Notes: a model not told the origin generated them from the sequence alone. A stretch of 38,351 bases of DNA from Microcosmobacter mediterraneus (GCF_031846265.1 NZ_JAVRIA010000011.1:1-38351), one strand, 5' to 3'; positions 10,301 through 18,002 are shown, counted from the first letter of the stretch. Numbers and translations are program-made.

Positions 10301-10323
10301 TTTACTAATCCTTTGTTTTGCAT
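7303..10323 (-). CDS. secDF: Protein translocase fusion SecD-SecF
   Basis: SecDF is an inner-membrane RND-type component that uses the proton gradient to help SecYEG complete protein export. This is the fused form, about 1,006 residues. The SecD half begins with a TM helix and the block NLGLDLKGGINAIIEI, followed by a large periplasmic domain (RIDQFGVTQPNIQRLG, RILIELPGV) and membrane helices ending near residue 650 (GISVDANVLIFERIREE). The SecF half begins around 680 with KKRKVAYVISLALI and GIDFVGGRTYQVRFE, and ends with NDTVVVFDRIREF and its membrane helices. An acidic low-complexity stretch of about 50 residues (EEATEEDTITETTSDEQADD) interrupts the SecD periplasmic domain. The start at 10323 (MQNKGLVKLF) is chosen because it puts the first TM helix at the usual position; 10347 adds eight residues. 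The product presumably supports export of the T9SS and lipoprotein cargo in this window. Confidence 0.95.
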   Translation of the reverse strand: MQNKGLVKLFAILFGIVSIYQLSFTYKASQVEKEAKTYAESRFSDDAALRSQAEVKYLDSLSNVGVYDLGVNNFTFKEVKENAMNLGLDLKGGINAIIEISVKDILKGLANNSTDPVFNKALADATELQKNSQDSYVESFFTAFDAIKGDTKLASPDIFANRDLSEEVTIDMDDNAVKRVVSTKVDEAIISAFEVLRKRIDQFGVTQPNIQRLGNSGRILIELPGVKDKKRATDLITKTAQLQFWEVYKADEIGSYLGAVTEKIIADKKAEEATEEDTITETTSDEQADDNDTESTIEDLTGQITSDSTSVEDINPLKIAGFGGGPVIAVFESKDQEEVLKKLNENRNLLPAEQRFVKFAFGKPTFNEEANAEFVELYAIKRDRNQKPELSGAVITDARQSYDQYSKPSVSMQMNAKGAKVWEAMTKTAYETQGYIAILLDDIVYSAPGVSRGPISGGNSEISGNFTLNEAIDLGNVLRAGKLPASADIVQADEVGPSLGQEAIDSGMTSFLIALGLVLIWMIFYYGKAGGFADIALLFNILLIFGVLSGLGAVLTLPGIAGIVLTIGISVDANVLIFERIREEIAKGKDIKLSVKDGFANALSSILDANITTGLTAIILFVFGTGPIKGFATTLLIGIVTSLFTAIFITRLLVDWYVNRGGKLDFSTPMTKNLFKNVNINFLKKRKVAYVISLALIAASLVSLFTNKLDQGIDFVGGRTYQVRFENPVDTEEVKSILTTTYGSAEVKTIGADNQLKISTKYKVDENSVEADEEVQTMLFESLKSFLPANMTYEQFVDGSGEAKVGKMMSGKVSPTIADDIKTSSIWAILGSLVVVFLYILFRFKRWQFSLGAVAAVFHDVLIVLGIFSLTWKFMPFSMEIDQAFIAAILTVIGYSLNDTVVVFDRIREFLNEHTNWDFGRTINASLNSTLSRTLNTSLTTLVVLLAMFLLGADSLRGFLFGLIVGVIVGTYSSMFIATPIMYDTARKGDAAESLKDKKEEELAEA

Positions 10324-10409
10324 GTTATTTATTTTTGGGTTTGGCATCTTACTTTGTTACTTGTAAAAAGCATTAAAGTAAAATACTCTATTTTAATTTT
10401 TAAAACGCG

Positions 10410-10417
10410 CAAATATA
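10410..10417 (-). promoter_or_regulatory. -7 promoter element for secDF
   Basis: Reading the minus strand, TATATTTG matches TAnnTTTG exactly, 86 bases upstream of the secDF ATG. It would give a leader of about 80 bases. Confidence 0.55.
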
Positions 10418-10499
10418 TAACTTACACGTAATTTAATCTTTGTTTTTAAACTTAATATTGTATCTAAGTGAGGGAAATAAACTAGTAAGTGATACTTTT

Positions 10500-10518
10500 A
10501 ATTCTATACTATAGAATT
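10500..10518. repeat. Short inverted repeat after the 10532-11158 gene
   Basis: AATTCTATA and TATAGAATT form 9-base arms around a single C, 13 bases past the end of the minus-strand gene at 10532. There is no T-run after the hairpin on the minus strand, so it is a poor intrinsic terminator. It may still form a 3' end structure. Confidence 0.4.
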
Positions 10519-10531
10519 GGCACTAGTTCTT

Positions 10532-11158
10532 TTATGAATTTCTCCTAGTAAAAGGTCCTGCTCTTACTTCTGGTATTTTATGCCTTGATCTATTATCGTT
10601 ATTGGCATCGTCATTACCACTAACCTTACTGCGAAAATTTTCTGCAATAACTAATAGCTTTTCTTCTTGATAATGAGCAAATGGAAATACATTTTGACTA
10701 AACGTATAATCGTTTTTTGTAGTAGTCTCTAAAGCAAATTTACCTGCTTGCCCTTTTGAGTTATCTGTTTTTTGAATCTCATAAACATCTAGATTAAATG
10801 CTATGGTCTCATTATTATCGTTATGTTTTGAAGACGATTCATTAGTTAGTGAGTTAGTCTTGTTAAATTCATCAGATGTATTTAATGATTGCTTTACATC
10901 ATTTACATTTTCGTCACTGTAATAGGCTATTTTTAAAAGACCTTGCTCTGTTGAATGTACATTAATATTTTTAGCACCTAAAGCTTGTAACTCTGATTTA
11001 AGTAGAACAATAATATTCTGAGTTTCCTGAGAGCTTATTGTTTCTTGAGTAAAACTAAGTGTAATCTCCTGATTTGGTACTACATTCTGTTGTTGGAAAA
11101 CAACACCTGATAAGGCTATTCCAACAATTAAAATACTATAATACCATTTTGCTAACAT
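10532..11158 (-). CDS. Membrane-anchored protein of unknown function with conserved-looking C-terminal tail
   Basis: This 208-residue protein has one N-terminal hydrophobic helix (WYYSILIVGIALSGVVF) that looks like an anchor or uncleaved signal. A soluble region follows that resembles a small ferredoxin-like fold by pattern (ITLSFTQETISSQETQNII, LKSELQALGAKNINVHST, GLLKIAYYSDENVNDVKQ). Then comes a polar Asn/Ser/Asp-rich linker (ESSSKHNDNNE) and a C-terminal end KIPEVRAGPFTRRNS that looks like a short functional motif. I recognise no named family. The gene stands alone between secDF and the terminator of the DUF4412-like gene. A perfect TATATTTG lies only 4 bases before the ATG, implying a leaderless mRNA. 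Confidence 0.7.
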   Translation of the reverse strand: MLAKWYYSILIVGIALSGVVFQQQNVVPNQEITLSFTQETISSQETQNIIVLLKSELQALGAKNINVHSTEQGLLKIAYYSDENVNDVKQSLNTSDEFNKTNSLTNESSSKHNDNNETIAFNLDVYEIQKTDNSKGQAGKFALETTTKNDYTFSQNVFPFAHYQEEKLLVIAENFRSKVSGNDDANNDNRSRHKIPEVRAGPFTRRNS

Positions 11159-11162
11159 GCGC

Positions 11163-11170
11163 CAAATATA
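11163..11170 (-). promoter_or_regulatory. -7 promoter element directly abutting a start codon
   Basis: TATATTTG on the minus strand ends 4 bases before the ATG at 11158. With a start of transcription about 4-7 bases past the element, the mRNA would begin at or next to the AUG. Confidence 0.5.
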
Positions 11171-11210
11171 AAAAAATAAAGTTTACTGAATTTATTGATG
11201 ATTAGTAAAC

Positions 11211-11238
11211 AAAAAAAGCAGCCTAGTAGACTGCTTTT
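11211..11238 (-). terminator. Intrinsic terminator for the mdh/DUF4412 unit
   Basis: Arms AAAAGCAG (11214-11221) and CTGCTTTT (11231-11238) enclose a 9-base loop. On the minus strand the hairpin is followed by a run of seven T. It lies 20 bases beyond the end of the minus-strand gene at 11258. Confidence 0.85.
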
Positions 11239-11257
11239 AAATATATAATTTTAGAGC

Positions 11258-11920
11258 TTAATTCCCTGCAGGAACATCCATCTTTTTATATCCTTCAGGG
11301 ACTGCAAGACTAAACATTTCATCAGATACAGACTCTTTATCTATAGCTGTTGCTTCAGTAGTTATTGTCATAGCCATGCCTTGTTGCGTCATGTTTATTT
11401 CCATGTATAATGGAAATCCTTTAAAGCCGTCACCAAACTTAGCTGCTTGATCTGAAATAATATCTAACTCCTCAGTGGTATACATCATCATATTCATTTC
11501 CATACCTTGCTCAGTCATTGTTACTTTATATGCTGTACATTTATAACCTAGAATCTCTTTAGTTTCAGTAGTTTTTTCTACTTTAATTTTACTAAGGTCT
11601 TCCTCAGATACGTTAAGGTCAGTTTCGTTATACATTTTACCCATCATTGGATTATCCATAAGTACAATACCTTTCTTAAGATCATTATCTACAATTGTGA
11701 TATTACTACCTGTCATTGGGCTAGAAACTTCTGTTCTAGATTTATTACCTTTAAAATAGGTTGTTGTGGAAATATCACCTACCATAGCTAATTGAGCGTT
11801 CACTTGCTCATTATCGCTTGACATCGTTTGCTTTAAAGTTACTTTTCCTTCAGTAATTTTTTCTTGAGCTAAAGATGTTAAGCCTATAGCTAAAAATAGA
11901 ATAAGTGCTAATTTTTTCAT
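11258..11920 (-). CDS. Secreted DUF4412-like protein
   Basis: This 220-residue protein has a signal peptide (MKKLALILFLAIGLTSLAQ). The mature region follows the pattern of DUF4412 proteins in Bacteroidota: a beta-strand with YFKGNKSRTEV, a block IVDNDLKKGIVLMDNPMMGKMY, then KEILGYKCTAYKVTM with a single conserved Cys, and a Met-rich segment (EQGMEMNMMMY, QQGMAMTI). The family is thought to be periplasmic; its function is unknown. Met-rich stretches can bind copper in other proteins, but that is speculation here. It starts 16 bases after the mdh stop and is probably cotranscribed with mdh. A strong terminator follows it. Confidence 0.8.
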   Translation of the reverse strand: MKKLALILFLAIGLTSLAQEKITEGKVTLKQTMSSDNEQVNAQLAMVGDISTTTYFKGNKSRTEVSSPMTGSNITIVDNDLKKGIVLMDNPMMGKMYNETDLNVSEEDLSKIKVEKTTETKEILGYKCTAYKVTMTEQGMEMNMMMYTTEELDIISDQAAKFGDGFKGFPLYMEINMTQQGMAMTITTEATAIDKESVSDEMFSLAVPEGYKKMDVPAGN

Positions 11921-11936
11921 GTGTTTGTTTTTGTGT

Positions 11937-12863
11937 TTATAATTCTAATAATCCGTTTGTTTTTTGCACACCTGCTGCACTTTCAGACATGTGAGATTTT
12001 TCAGCATCGCTTAATTCAATATCAACGATTTTTTCAATTCCATTTCTGCCAAGTACTACTGGTACACCAATACAAAGGTCTGATAATCCATACTCACCAT
12101 CTAAATATGTAGAACAAGGAAATATTTTTTTCTGGTCACAAGCTATAGCTTGTACTAGTCCGCTTACTGCAGCTCCTGGTGCATACCAAGCCGAAGTTCC
12201 TAATAATTTTGTGAGTGTTGCTCCACCAACTTTAGTATCTTCTTTAACTTGGTTTAATCTTTCATCAGAAATGAAAGCTGAAACTGGCACTGAGTTTCTT
12301 GTTGCTAATCGTGTTAATGGTACCATACCTTTATCACTGTGACCTCCAATAACCATGCCATCAACATCACTTATCGGTGCTCCTAAAGCTTCAGCTAATC
12401 TATATTTAAAGCGTGCTGAGTCTAAAGCACCTCCCATTCCTATAATTCTATGCTTAGGAAGATCAGTAGTTTTATGCACTAGGTAAGTCATTGTATCCAT
12501 TGGATTACTGACAACTATAATAATTGTATTAGGAGAATGCTCAATAAGACTTGAAGATACTGATTTAACAATTCCAGCATTTATACCTATAAGTTCTTCT
12601 CGGGTCATTCCTGGTTTACGAGGAATACCTGAAGTAATAACGCAAATATCACTGTTAGCTGTTTTAGAATAATCACTTGTACTACCTGTAATTTTGGTAT
12701 CAAATCCGTTGAGAGAAGCTGTTTGCATTAAATCCATGGCTTTACCTTCTGCATAACCTTCTTTGATATCTAATAACACAACTTCTGAAGCGAAGTCTTT
12801 AATAGCAATATACTCAGCGCAACTTGCACCTACAGCTCCTGCTCCAACTACTGTAATTTTCAT
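11937..12863 (-). CDS. mdh: Malate dehydrogenase
   Basis: Mdh interconverts malate and oxaloacetate with NAD in the TCA cycle. The 308 residues match the LDH-like bacterial Mdh class. The Rossmann motif VVGAGAVGAS is at residues 5-14, the NAD-binding acid is in VVLLDIKEG, the substrate-loop arginines are in SGIPRKPGMTREEL (about 78-91), and the NPMDTMTYL block is present. The catalytic His is in GGHSDKGMVPLTR (about 173). The S in GGHSD is, as far as I recall, usual for flavobacterial Mdh; most other bacteria have GGHGD. The only nearby gene it seems to be linked with is the DUF4412-like protein downstream. Confidence 0.95.
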   Translation of the reverse strand: MKITVVGAGAVGASCAEYIAIKDFASEVVLLDIKEGYAEGKAMDLMQTASLNGFDTKITGSTSDYSKTANSDICVITSGIPRKPGMTREELIGINAGIVKSVSSSLIEHSPNTIIIVVSNPMDTMTYLVHKTTDLPKHRIIGMGGALDSARFKYRLAEALGAPISDVDGMVIGGHSDKGMVPLTRLATRNSVPVSAFISDERLNQVKEDTKVGGATLTKLLGTSAWYAPGAAVSGLVQAIACDQKKIFPCSTYLDGEYGLSDLCIGVPVVLGRNGIEKIVDIELSDAEKSHMSESAAGVQKTNGLLEL

Positions 12864-12943
12864 GTATAATTTAGTTTAAAAAATTGACAAATAATAAATT
12901 GTAAAATTACGAATAATAACTAGTTTAAAGAAGTACATAACCA

Positions 12944-13924
12944 CTAATCTATATAACCCATTTCTCGCATCCACTCATTATTAAACATTTTACCAACATA
13001 ACGACTTCCATGATCATGGAATAATACCACAACGACATCATCTTTGGAGAAATATTCTTTTAATTGCAATACACCTTTTATGGCTGCTCCAGCAGAATTA
13101 CCTAAAAACATCCCTTCTTCTTTAGCTAGTTTTTGGGTGTATACTGCAGCATCTTTATCTGTTACTTTGGTAAATCCATCTATAATCTTGAAATCTACAT
13201 TTTCTGGTAGAATATCTTCACCTATCCCTTCAGTAACGTAAGGATAAATTTCATTTTCATCAAAAATTCCAGTTTCATGGTATTTTTTAAAAACACTTCC
13301 GTAAGTATCTATTCCCCAAATTTTAATGTTTGGGTTTTGCTCTTTAAGAAATTTACCAACTCCAGATATTGTACCTCCTGTTCCAACACCAACAACAAAA
13401 TGCGTGACTTTTCCATCTGTCTGTTTCCAAATTTCTGGACCAGTACTTTGATAGTGTGCTATAGCATTACTAGGATTATCATACTGGTTTACATACCAAG
13501 AATTTGGTGTCTCATCACCTAATCGTTTAGATACTGAATAGTAACTCCTTGCGTCATCTGGAGCTACATCTGTAGGACAAACTATTACTTCTGCTCCAAC
13601 AGCTTTTAAGATATCTACTTTTTCTTTAGATTGCTTGTCTGTAGTAACGAATATACATTTATAACCTTTAACCACTGCAGCTAGAGCCAAACCCATTCCT
13701 GTGTTACCAGATGTACCTTCTATGATTGTTCCTCCTGGTTTTAAACGACCATCAGCTTCTGCATCTTCAACCATTTTTAAGGCCATACGATCTTTAACCG
13801 AATTTCCTGGATTAAAGGTTTCGTATTTAGCTAATACCATACAAGGCAATTCTTCAGTAAGTTTATTAAGCTTTACAAGTGGTGTATTACCAATAGTTTC
13901 GAGAATATTTTTTGCGTATTCCAT
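12944..13924 (-). CDS. PLP-dependent cystathionine beta-synthase / cysteine synthase-like enzyme
   Basis: This is a fold-type II PLP enzyme of 326 residues. The Schiff-base lysine is Lys44 in NPGNSVKDRM, the substrate-binding loop is EGTSGNTGMGLALAA (69-83), and the phosphate-cup glycines are in VGVGTGGTISGVGKFL. Sequence features such as LAAVVKGYKCIFV, KVDILKAVGAEVIVCPT and AIAHYQSTGPEI resemble the catalytic core of cystathionine beta-synthases more than CysK. The C-terminal regulatory CBS domains are absent, since the protein ends just after RYVGKMFNNEWMREMGYID. It probably uses serine or O-acetylserine for beta-replacement; the exact product, cystathionine or cysteine, cannot be settled by reading. 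A TACTTTTG promoter element and its own terminator-bounded position suggest a single-gene unit. Confidence 0.88.
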   Translation of the reverse strand: MEYAKNILETIGNTPLVKLNKLTEELPCMVLAKYETFNPGNSVKDRMALKMVEDAEADGRLKPGGTIIEGTSGNTGMGLALAAVVKGYKCIFVTTDKQSKEKVDILKAVGAEVIVCPTDVAPDDARSYYSVSKRLGDETPNSWYVNQYDNPSNAIAHYQSTGPEIWKQTDGKVTHFVVGVGTGGTISGVGKFLKEQNPNIKIWGIDTYGSVFKKYHETGIFDENEIYPYVTEGIGEDILPENVDFKIIDGFTKVTDKDAAVYTQKLAKEEGMFLGNSAGAAIKGVLQLKEYFSKDDVVVVLFHDHGSRYVGKMFNNEWMREMGYID

Positions 13925-13942
13925 CTTCTTATTTTACTGGCG

Positions 13943-13950
13943 CAAAAGTA
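13943..13950 (-). promoter_or_regulatory. -7 promoter element of the CBS-like gene
   Basis: TACTTTTG on the minus strand fits TAnnTTTG and ends 18 bases before the ATG at 13924. Confidence 0.55.
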
Positions 13951-13963
13951 ACTAATTTATAAA

Positions 13964-13998
13964 AGAAAACACTCAAAATCTCGTAAGACCTTGAGTGC
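13964..13998 (-). terminator. Terminator after the predicted barrel gene
   Basis: CACTCAAAATC (13970-13980) pairs with GACCTTGAGTG (13987-13997), with one mismatched position. On the minus strand it is followed by TTTTCTTTT, and it sits about 31 bases past the stop of the 14029-15075 gene. Confidence 0.75.
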
Positions 13999-14028
13999 TA
14001 AAAACAGTTGGTTAAAACTAGCTATTTA

Positions 14029-15075
14029 TTATCTAAAGCTAAATGCAATTCCTCCACTTATATTATTATAGTTCTGAGCAGTATAATCTGCAAAAATTTT
14101 GAAGAACCCAATATTTATTCTAGCTCCTATTGTTCCTCTAATTCCTGTAGCACTAAAATCTAAATTAATTGGATCATTTATAGACTCATCTATTGTACCT
14201 ATTAGATTTCCATTAGAATCTTCAAGGTTATATGTAAGACCATAGTTACCTTTCATCCTTATTGTTGAAGTACCATAATTATAACCAAATCCACCATACA
14301 AAGAGATGATTTTAAAATCTAAAGAAGCAATTGCTTGAAAGGTCCAAGCATTCATTCTAAATTCCGCCTCTCCATTAGTTACCCTTATATTATCCATGGC
14401 GTCATTATCGTCTATATCATAAGTAACTTTCATGTCCGTAAATGCTGCAAGTAAAGAAATGTTTAACGGAAGCTTATCAATGGGTTTAAAATATTGAGTA
14501 ATGTCATGCTGCAAACCCAATCCAATTAAATTTGCTCCTACTTTATCATCAAAATTCAATTTAGGAACAAATCGTAATTTAATATCTGTTTTTAAAGGTA
14601 ATCCAAATCCGAGCTGAACCATAGGAGTTGGAACTGCATTAATGGGTATTTCCTCTCTTATTCCTCCAGGAAAATCAAAACTTGCTACCTTAAATGTACC
14701 ATCTCCGACTGGAATAACAACATCAATTGTTGCTTCTTGATCTAAATCACTCATAACAGTTGGCAACTGTGTTTGTCCATCTGGCAGGGAAAGAAATGTA
14801 TAATCAGAAGGATTAAAATCAAAAACCTCATCTCTTCTAGGAACAAATGCAGCGTTTAGGTTTATTGTTAAATCAAATCCTAACTTCTTGTGTGTCTTAG
14901 CTGTAGTGTACCAACCACCATTAATGCTGTAAATTAAACCATTCATAACAGGGTCAATAAATTTTTCTGCTAAAAGACTAGCATCATCTGACGCCAAAAT
15001 TATAGCTTCAAAGCCTTGGGAATTAGAAACTTCTATTCCTAAACTTAATGCTAAAAAAAGAACTATTTTTTTCAT
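14029..15075 (-). CDS. Predicted outer-membrane beta-barrel protein (DUF6588-like)
   Basis: This is a 348-residue exported protein with a signal peptide (MKKIVLFLALSLGIEVSNS). The C-terminal 200 residues show many alternating amphipathic strands ending in aromatic or hydrophobic residues (GLTYNLED, GARINIGFFKIFADYT, NNISGGIAFSFR). The last residue pattern, FSFR, is close to the usual barrel-terminal strand. A Pro-rich central segment (INAVPTPMVQLGFGLPLKTDIKLRFVPK) and the N-terminal block KFIDPVMNGLIYSINGGWY resemble DUF6588-type proteins, from memory. The substrate is unknown. It is flanked by two hairpins upstream and a terminator downstream, so it is likely monocistronic. Confidence 0.7.
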   Translation of the reverse strand: MKKIVLFLALSLGIEVSNSQGFEAIILASDDASLLAEKFIDPVMNGLIYSINGGWYTTAKTHKKLGFDLTINLNAAFVPRRDEVFDFNPSDYTFLSLPDGQTQLPTVMSDLDQEATIDVVIPVGDGTFKVASFDFPGGIREEIPINAVPTPMVQLGFGLPLKTDIKLRFVPKLNFDDKVGANLIGLGLQHDITQYFKPIDKLPLNISLLAAFTDMKVTYDIDDNDAMDNIRVTNGEAEFRMNAWTFQAIASLDFKIISLYGGFGYNYGTSTIRMKGNYGLTYNLEDSNGNLIGTIDESINDPINLDFSATGIRGTIGARINIGFFKIFADYTAQNYNNISGGIAFSFR

Positions 15076-15116
15076 TGAAAAAATTTATTAATCAAAGTAA
15101 ATGTAATGAAATAATT

Positions 15117-15145
15117 TAAAAAACATCACTTAATCGATGTTTTTA
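15117..15145. terminator. Hairpin upstream of the predicted barrel gene
   Basis: AAAAACATC (15119-15127) pairs with GATGTTTTT (15136-15144) across an 8-base loop, with A/T runs on both sides. It is a second terminator-like structure after the one at 15190-15216, so it may catch readthrough from gyrB. Confidence 0.5.
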
Positions 15146-15189
15146 ACTTTTTATCGATATATTATTTATTACTAAGATCAATAAAAACA

Positions 15190-15216
15190 AAAAAACACCT
15201 TTAAAAAGGTGTTTTT
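15190..15216. terminator. Intrinsic terminator after the gyrB-linked gene
   Basis: A near-perfect inverted repeat (AAAAACACCTTT and complement, arms about 15191-15202 and 15205-15216) with almost no loop is followed by T-runs in both directions. It lies 20 bases beyond the minus-strand stop at 15237. Confidence 0.85.
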
Positions 15217-15236
15217 AGAACCGTGTGAGTTAAGTA

Positions 15237-15974
15237 TTAATCTATACTCAATTTAGTATATATAAATACATATTCTCCCAACTCTTTCCATTTTAAGTCA
15301 TTCTTAGGATATTTTTTCATAAACTCAGCATTATCACCAAATAATTTATCGTAATATTTTTTTAGATTTTTTTTCTCCAACCAAAAAATATTACCATCTT
15401 TTTTAAAGTAATACGATTTTTCTAATCCACCAGCAACATTTAAACCTCCAATACCTAGTCTTGTTGTTTTCTTAGCCATAGGATCTCCATAAACTTCAAT
15501 AACTGAACAAAATCTTGGGTTAATCAACTGCATTAACAATTCTCTTTCATCTTTTTTGTTTTTCAATGAAACTGTTTGTTTTTTAAAATAAATAAACCCT
15601 TTATCAATTAAGTCGTTTTGCAAGTCTCTACTTCCCCATTCACGAGCATTAAAAATATGACTGGTTTTTTTTGTAAATCTCTCAAAACCTCCGGGAAATA
15701 AATACATTTCTTTAATGTCTTCAGCATAATGTTCGTATTTTTCACCAGTGACACTATCTTTTAGCTTTACATAATAAATTTGACCTTTCTTTCTATCTAC
15801 ATCATCTCTAAAGCCTTTTACTACAGTTCCATTTTCTAAAATAACTGTTGAAACTTTCTTAGGCGAATAGCTGTTAAATACAGGTTCAAACATTAGCATA
15901 TCAACTTTATCTTCTTGAGCATTTATAATAGTCAACGACGTAATGTATAAAATAATTAAAAATCTTGATTTCAT
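15237..15974 (-). CDS. Secreted protein of unknown function
   Basis: This 245-residue protein has a signal peptide (MKSRFLIILYITSLTIINAQ). The mature part is basic and includes a block reminiscent of small beta-barrel domains seen in other Bacteroidota exported proteins: STVILENGTVVKGFRDDVDRKKGQ, then IYYVKLKDSVTGEKYEHYAEDIKEMYLFPGG. The segment ILENGTVVKGF followed by residues about an internal ledger of strands resembles a chain of short sheets, but I recognise no catalytic motif. It begins 16 bases after the gyrB stop, so it is probably on the same mRNA. There is no obvious functional link with gyrase. Confidence 0.7.
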   Translation of the reverse strand: MKSRFLIILYITSLTIINAQEDKVDMLMFEPVFNSYSPKKVSTVILENGTVVKGFRDDVDRKKGQIYYVKLKDSVTGEKYEHYAEDIKEMYLFPGGFERFTKKTSHIFNAREWGSRDLQNDLIDKGFIYFKKQTVSLKNKKDERELLMQLINPRFCSVIEVYGDPMAKKTTRLGIGGLNVAGGLEKSYYFKKDGNIFWLEKKNLKKYYDKLFGDNAEFMKKYPKNDLKWKELGEYVFIYTKLSID

Positions 15975-15990
15975 GTTTTAATATATTTAG

Positions 15991-17928
15991 TTAAGCATCT
16001 ATATTGGCATAAATAGCATTCTTTTCTATAAATTCTCGACGTGGTGGAACTTCGTCACCCATGAGCATAGAAAAGATACGATCTGCTTCTACACCATTAT
16101 CAATTTGTACTAAACGCATGGTTCTAAACTCAGGATTCATTGTTGTGTCCCAAAGTTGTTCTGCGTTCATCTCTCCTAGACCTTTATAGCGTTGTATTTT
16201 TGATCCGTCTCCAAATTGACTAATAATATCATCACGCTCTGCATCGCTCCAAGCATATTGTTTTTTAGCACCTTTTTTAACTAAATATAAAGGTGGAGTT
16301 GCTATATATATATGACCATTTTCAACTAGTTCTTTCATATACCTAAAGAAGAAGGTTAGTATCAAAGTTGCAATATGGCTACCATCAATATCGGCATCAC
16401 ACATAATGACTATTTTATGGTATCTTAATTTTGAGAGGTTTAATGCTCTTGGATCTTCCTCTGTACCAATAGTTACACCAAGTGCAGTAAATATATTTTT
16501 AATTTCCTCGTTTTCAAAAACCTTGTGCTGCATCGCTTTTTCAACATTAAGGATTTTACCTCTTAATGGCAGAATAGCTTGAAACGCTCTATCACGTCCT
16601 TGTTTTGCTGTACCACCTGCAGAATCTCCCTCTACAAGAAATACTTCACATTTAGCAGGATCTTGCTCCGAACAATCTGATAATTTTCCTGGTAAGCCAC
16701 CAATACTCATAACAGTTTTACGCTGGACCATTTCACGTGCTTTTTGAGCTGCATGGCGTGCTTGTGCTGCTAAAATTACTTTTTGAACAATTATTTTAGC
16801 ATCATCTGGATGTTCTTCTAAATAATCCGTTAACATCTCTGAAACAGATTGACTCACTGCTGCAGAAACTTCTCTATTACCTAGTTTTGTTTTTGTCTGA
16901 CCTTCAAATTGTGGTTCTGCTACTTTAACTGAAACAATAGCAGTTAAACCTTCACGAAAATCATCACCAGCTATATCAAATTTTAACTTATCTAGCATAC
17001 CTGAACTATCTGCATATTTCTTTAATGTATGCGTTAATCCTCTACGGAAACCAGAAAGGTGTGTTCCACCTTCGTGAGTATTAATATTATTAACGTAAGA
17101 GTGTAAATTCTCTGCATAAGAGGTGTTATATACCATGGCAACCTCAACAGGAACTCCATTTTTTTCACCTTCAAAGGCGATAACATCTTTCATTAAAGGC
17201 TCACGATTGCCATCTAAAAACTTAACGAATTCAGGTAGTCCATTTTCAGAATGAAATGTTTCACCTTCAAATTCACCATCTTCTTTTTTATGACGACGAT
17301 CAACTAAATGCACTGTAATACCTTTGTTTAGGTAAGCTAATTCTCGCATACGACTTGCAAGTGTGTCGTAATTATATTCCAAGGTTTGAGTAAAAATTGT
17401 GGAATCAGGCTTAAATGTAACGGTTGTACCTGTTTTATCTGAATCTCCAACAGTTTTTACAGGATACATTGTTTTACCTCTTTCATATTCTTGTTCCCAA
17501 ACTTTTCCATCTCGGTAAACTGTAGCTTTTAAATGCTCTGAAAGGGCATTCACACAACTTACACCAACACCATGTAATCCACCAGACACTTTATAGGAAT
17601 CTTTATCAAATTTACCACCAGCTCCTATTTTAGTCATAACAACCTCAAGTGCAGAGACTCCTTCTTTTTTGTGCATCCCAACAGGAATACCACGACCATC
17701 ATCTTCTGTGGTTATAGAGTTATCTTCATTTATGGTAACTGTTATATTATTGCAATGTCCAGCTAAAGCCTCATCAATAGAGTTATCCACAACTTCGTAT
17801 ACCAAATGATGTAAACCTCTTGTACCAACATCTCCAATATACATTGATGGACGCATACGTACGTGTTCCATCCCTTCGAGGGCTTGGATACTATCTGCAG
17901 AATACTGTTTTTTGTTTTCTTCGCTCAT
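15991..17928 (-). CDS. gyrB: DNA gyrase subunit B
   Basis: GyrB is the ATPase subunit of DNA gyrase, which introduces negative supercoils. The 645 residues are the short form without the long insert found in E. coli GyrB. In order: GHKL ATPase motifs EVVDNSIDEALAG, TEDDGRGIPVGMH and GGLHGVGVSCVNALS; the transducer domain; the TOPRIM motif FLVEGDSAGGTAKQGRDR (about residue 430); the metal-binding DADIDGSHI; and the C-terminal GyrA-interaction block RYKGLGEMNAEQLWDTTMNP. This last motif and the length favour GyrB over ParE. The leader contains a strong palindrome, described separately, which could regulate it. The secreted unknown downstream is probably cotranscribed. Confidence 0.96.
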   Translation of the reverse strand: MSEENKKQYSADSIQALEGMEHVRMRPSMYIGDVGTRGLHHLVYEVVDNSIDEALAGHCNNITVTINEDNSITTEDDGRGIPVGMHKKEGVSALEVVMTKIGAGGKFDKDSYKVSGGLHGVGVSCVNALSEHLKATVYRDGKVWEQEYERGKTMYPVKTVGDSDKTGTTVTFKPDSTIFTQTLEYNYDTLASRMRELAYLNKGITVHLVDRRHKKEDGEFEGETFHSENGLPEFVKFLDGNREPLMKDVIAFEGEKNGVPVEVAMVYNTSYAENLHSYVNNINTHEGGTHLSGFRRGLTHTLKKYADSSGMLDKLKFDIAGDDFREGLTAIVSVKVAEPQFEGQTKTKLGNREVSAAVSQSVSEMLTDYLEEHPDDAKIIVQKVILAAQARHAAQKAREMVQRKTVMSIGGLPGKLSDCSEQDPAKCEVFLVEGDSAGGTAKQGRDRAFQAILPLRGKILNVEKAMQHKVFENEEIKNIFTALGVTIGTEEDPRALNLSKLRYHKIVIMCDADIDGSHIATLILTFFFRYMKELVENGHIYIATPPLYLVKKGAKKQYAWSDAERDDIISQFGDGSKIQRYKGLGEMNAEQLWDTTMNPEFRTMRLVQIDNGVEADRIFSMLMGDEVPPRREFIEKNAIYANIDA

Positions 17929-17965
17929 TGTTTATTTAATAAATTTTATTTCATTTTTACGCATA

Positions 17966-17993
17966 AAAAAATGATACAATTGTATCATTTTTT
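17966..17993. promoter_or_regulatory. 28-base perfect palindrome in the gyrB leader
   Basis: The core ATGATACAATTGTATCAT (17971-17988) is flanked by A6 and T6, which extend the symmetry to 28 bases. It lies 38 bases upstream of the gyrB ATG and just downstream of the predicted transcription start. On the mRNA it could form a hairpin followed by a U-run, like an attenuator; on DNA it could be an operator. Confidence 0.6.
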
Positions 17994-18002
17994 GGATACT
18001 AA

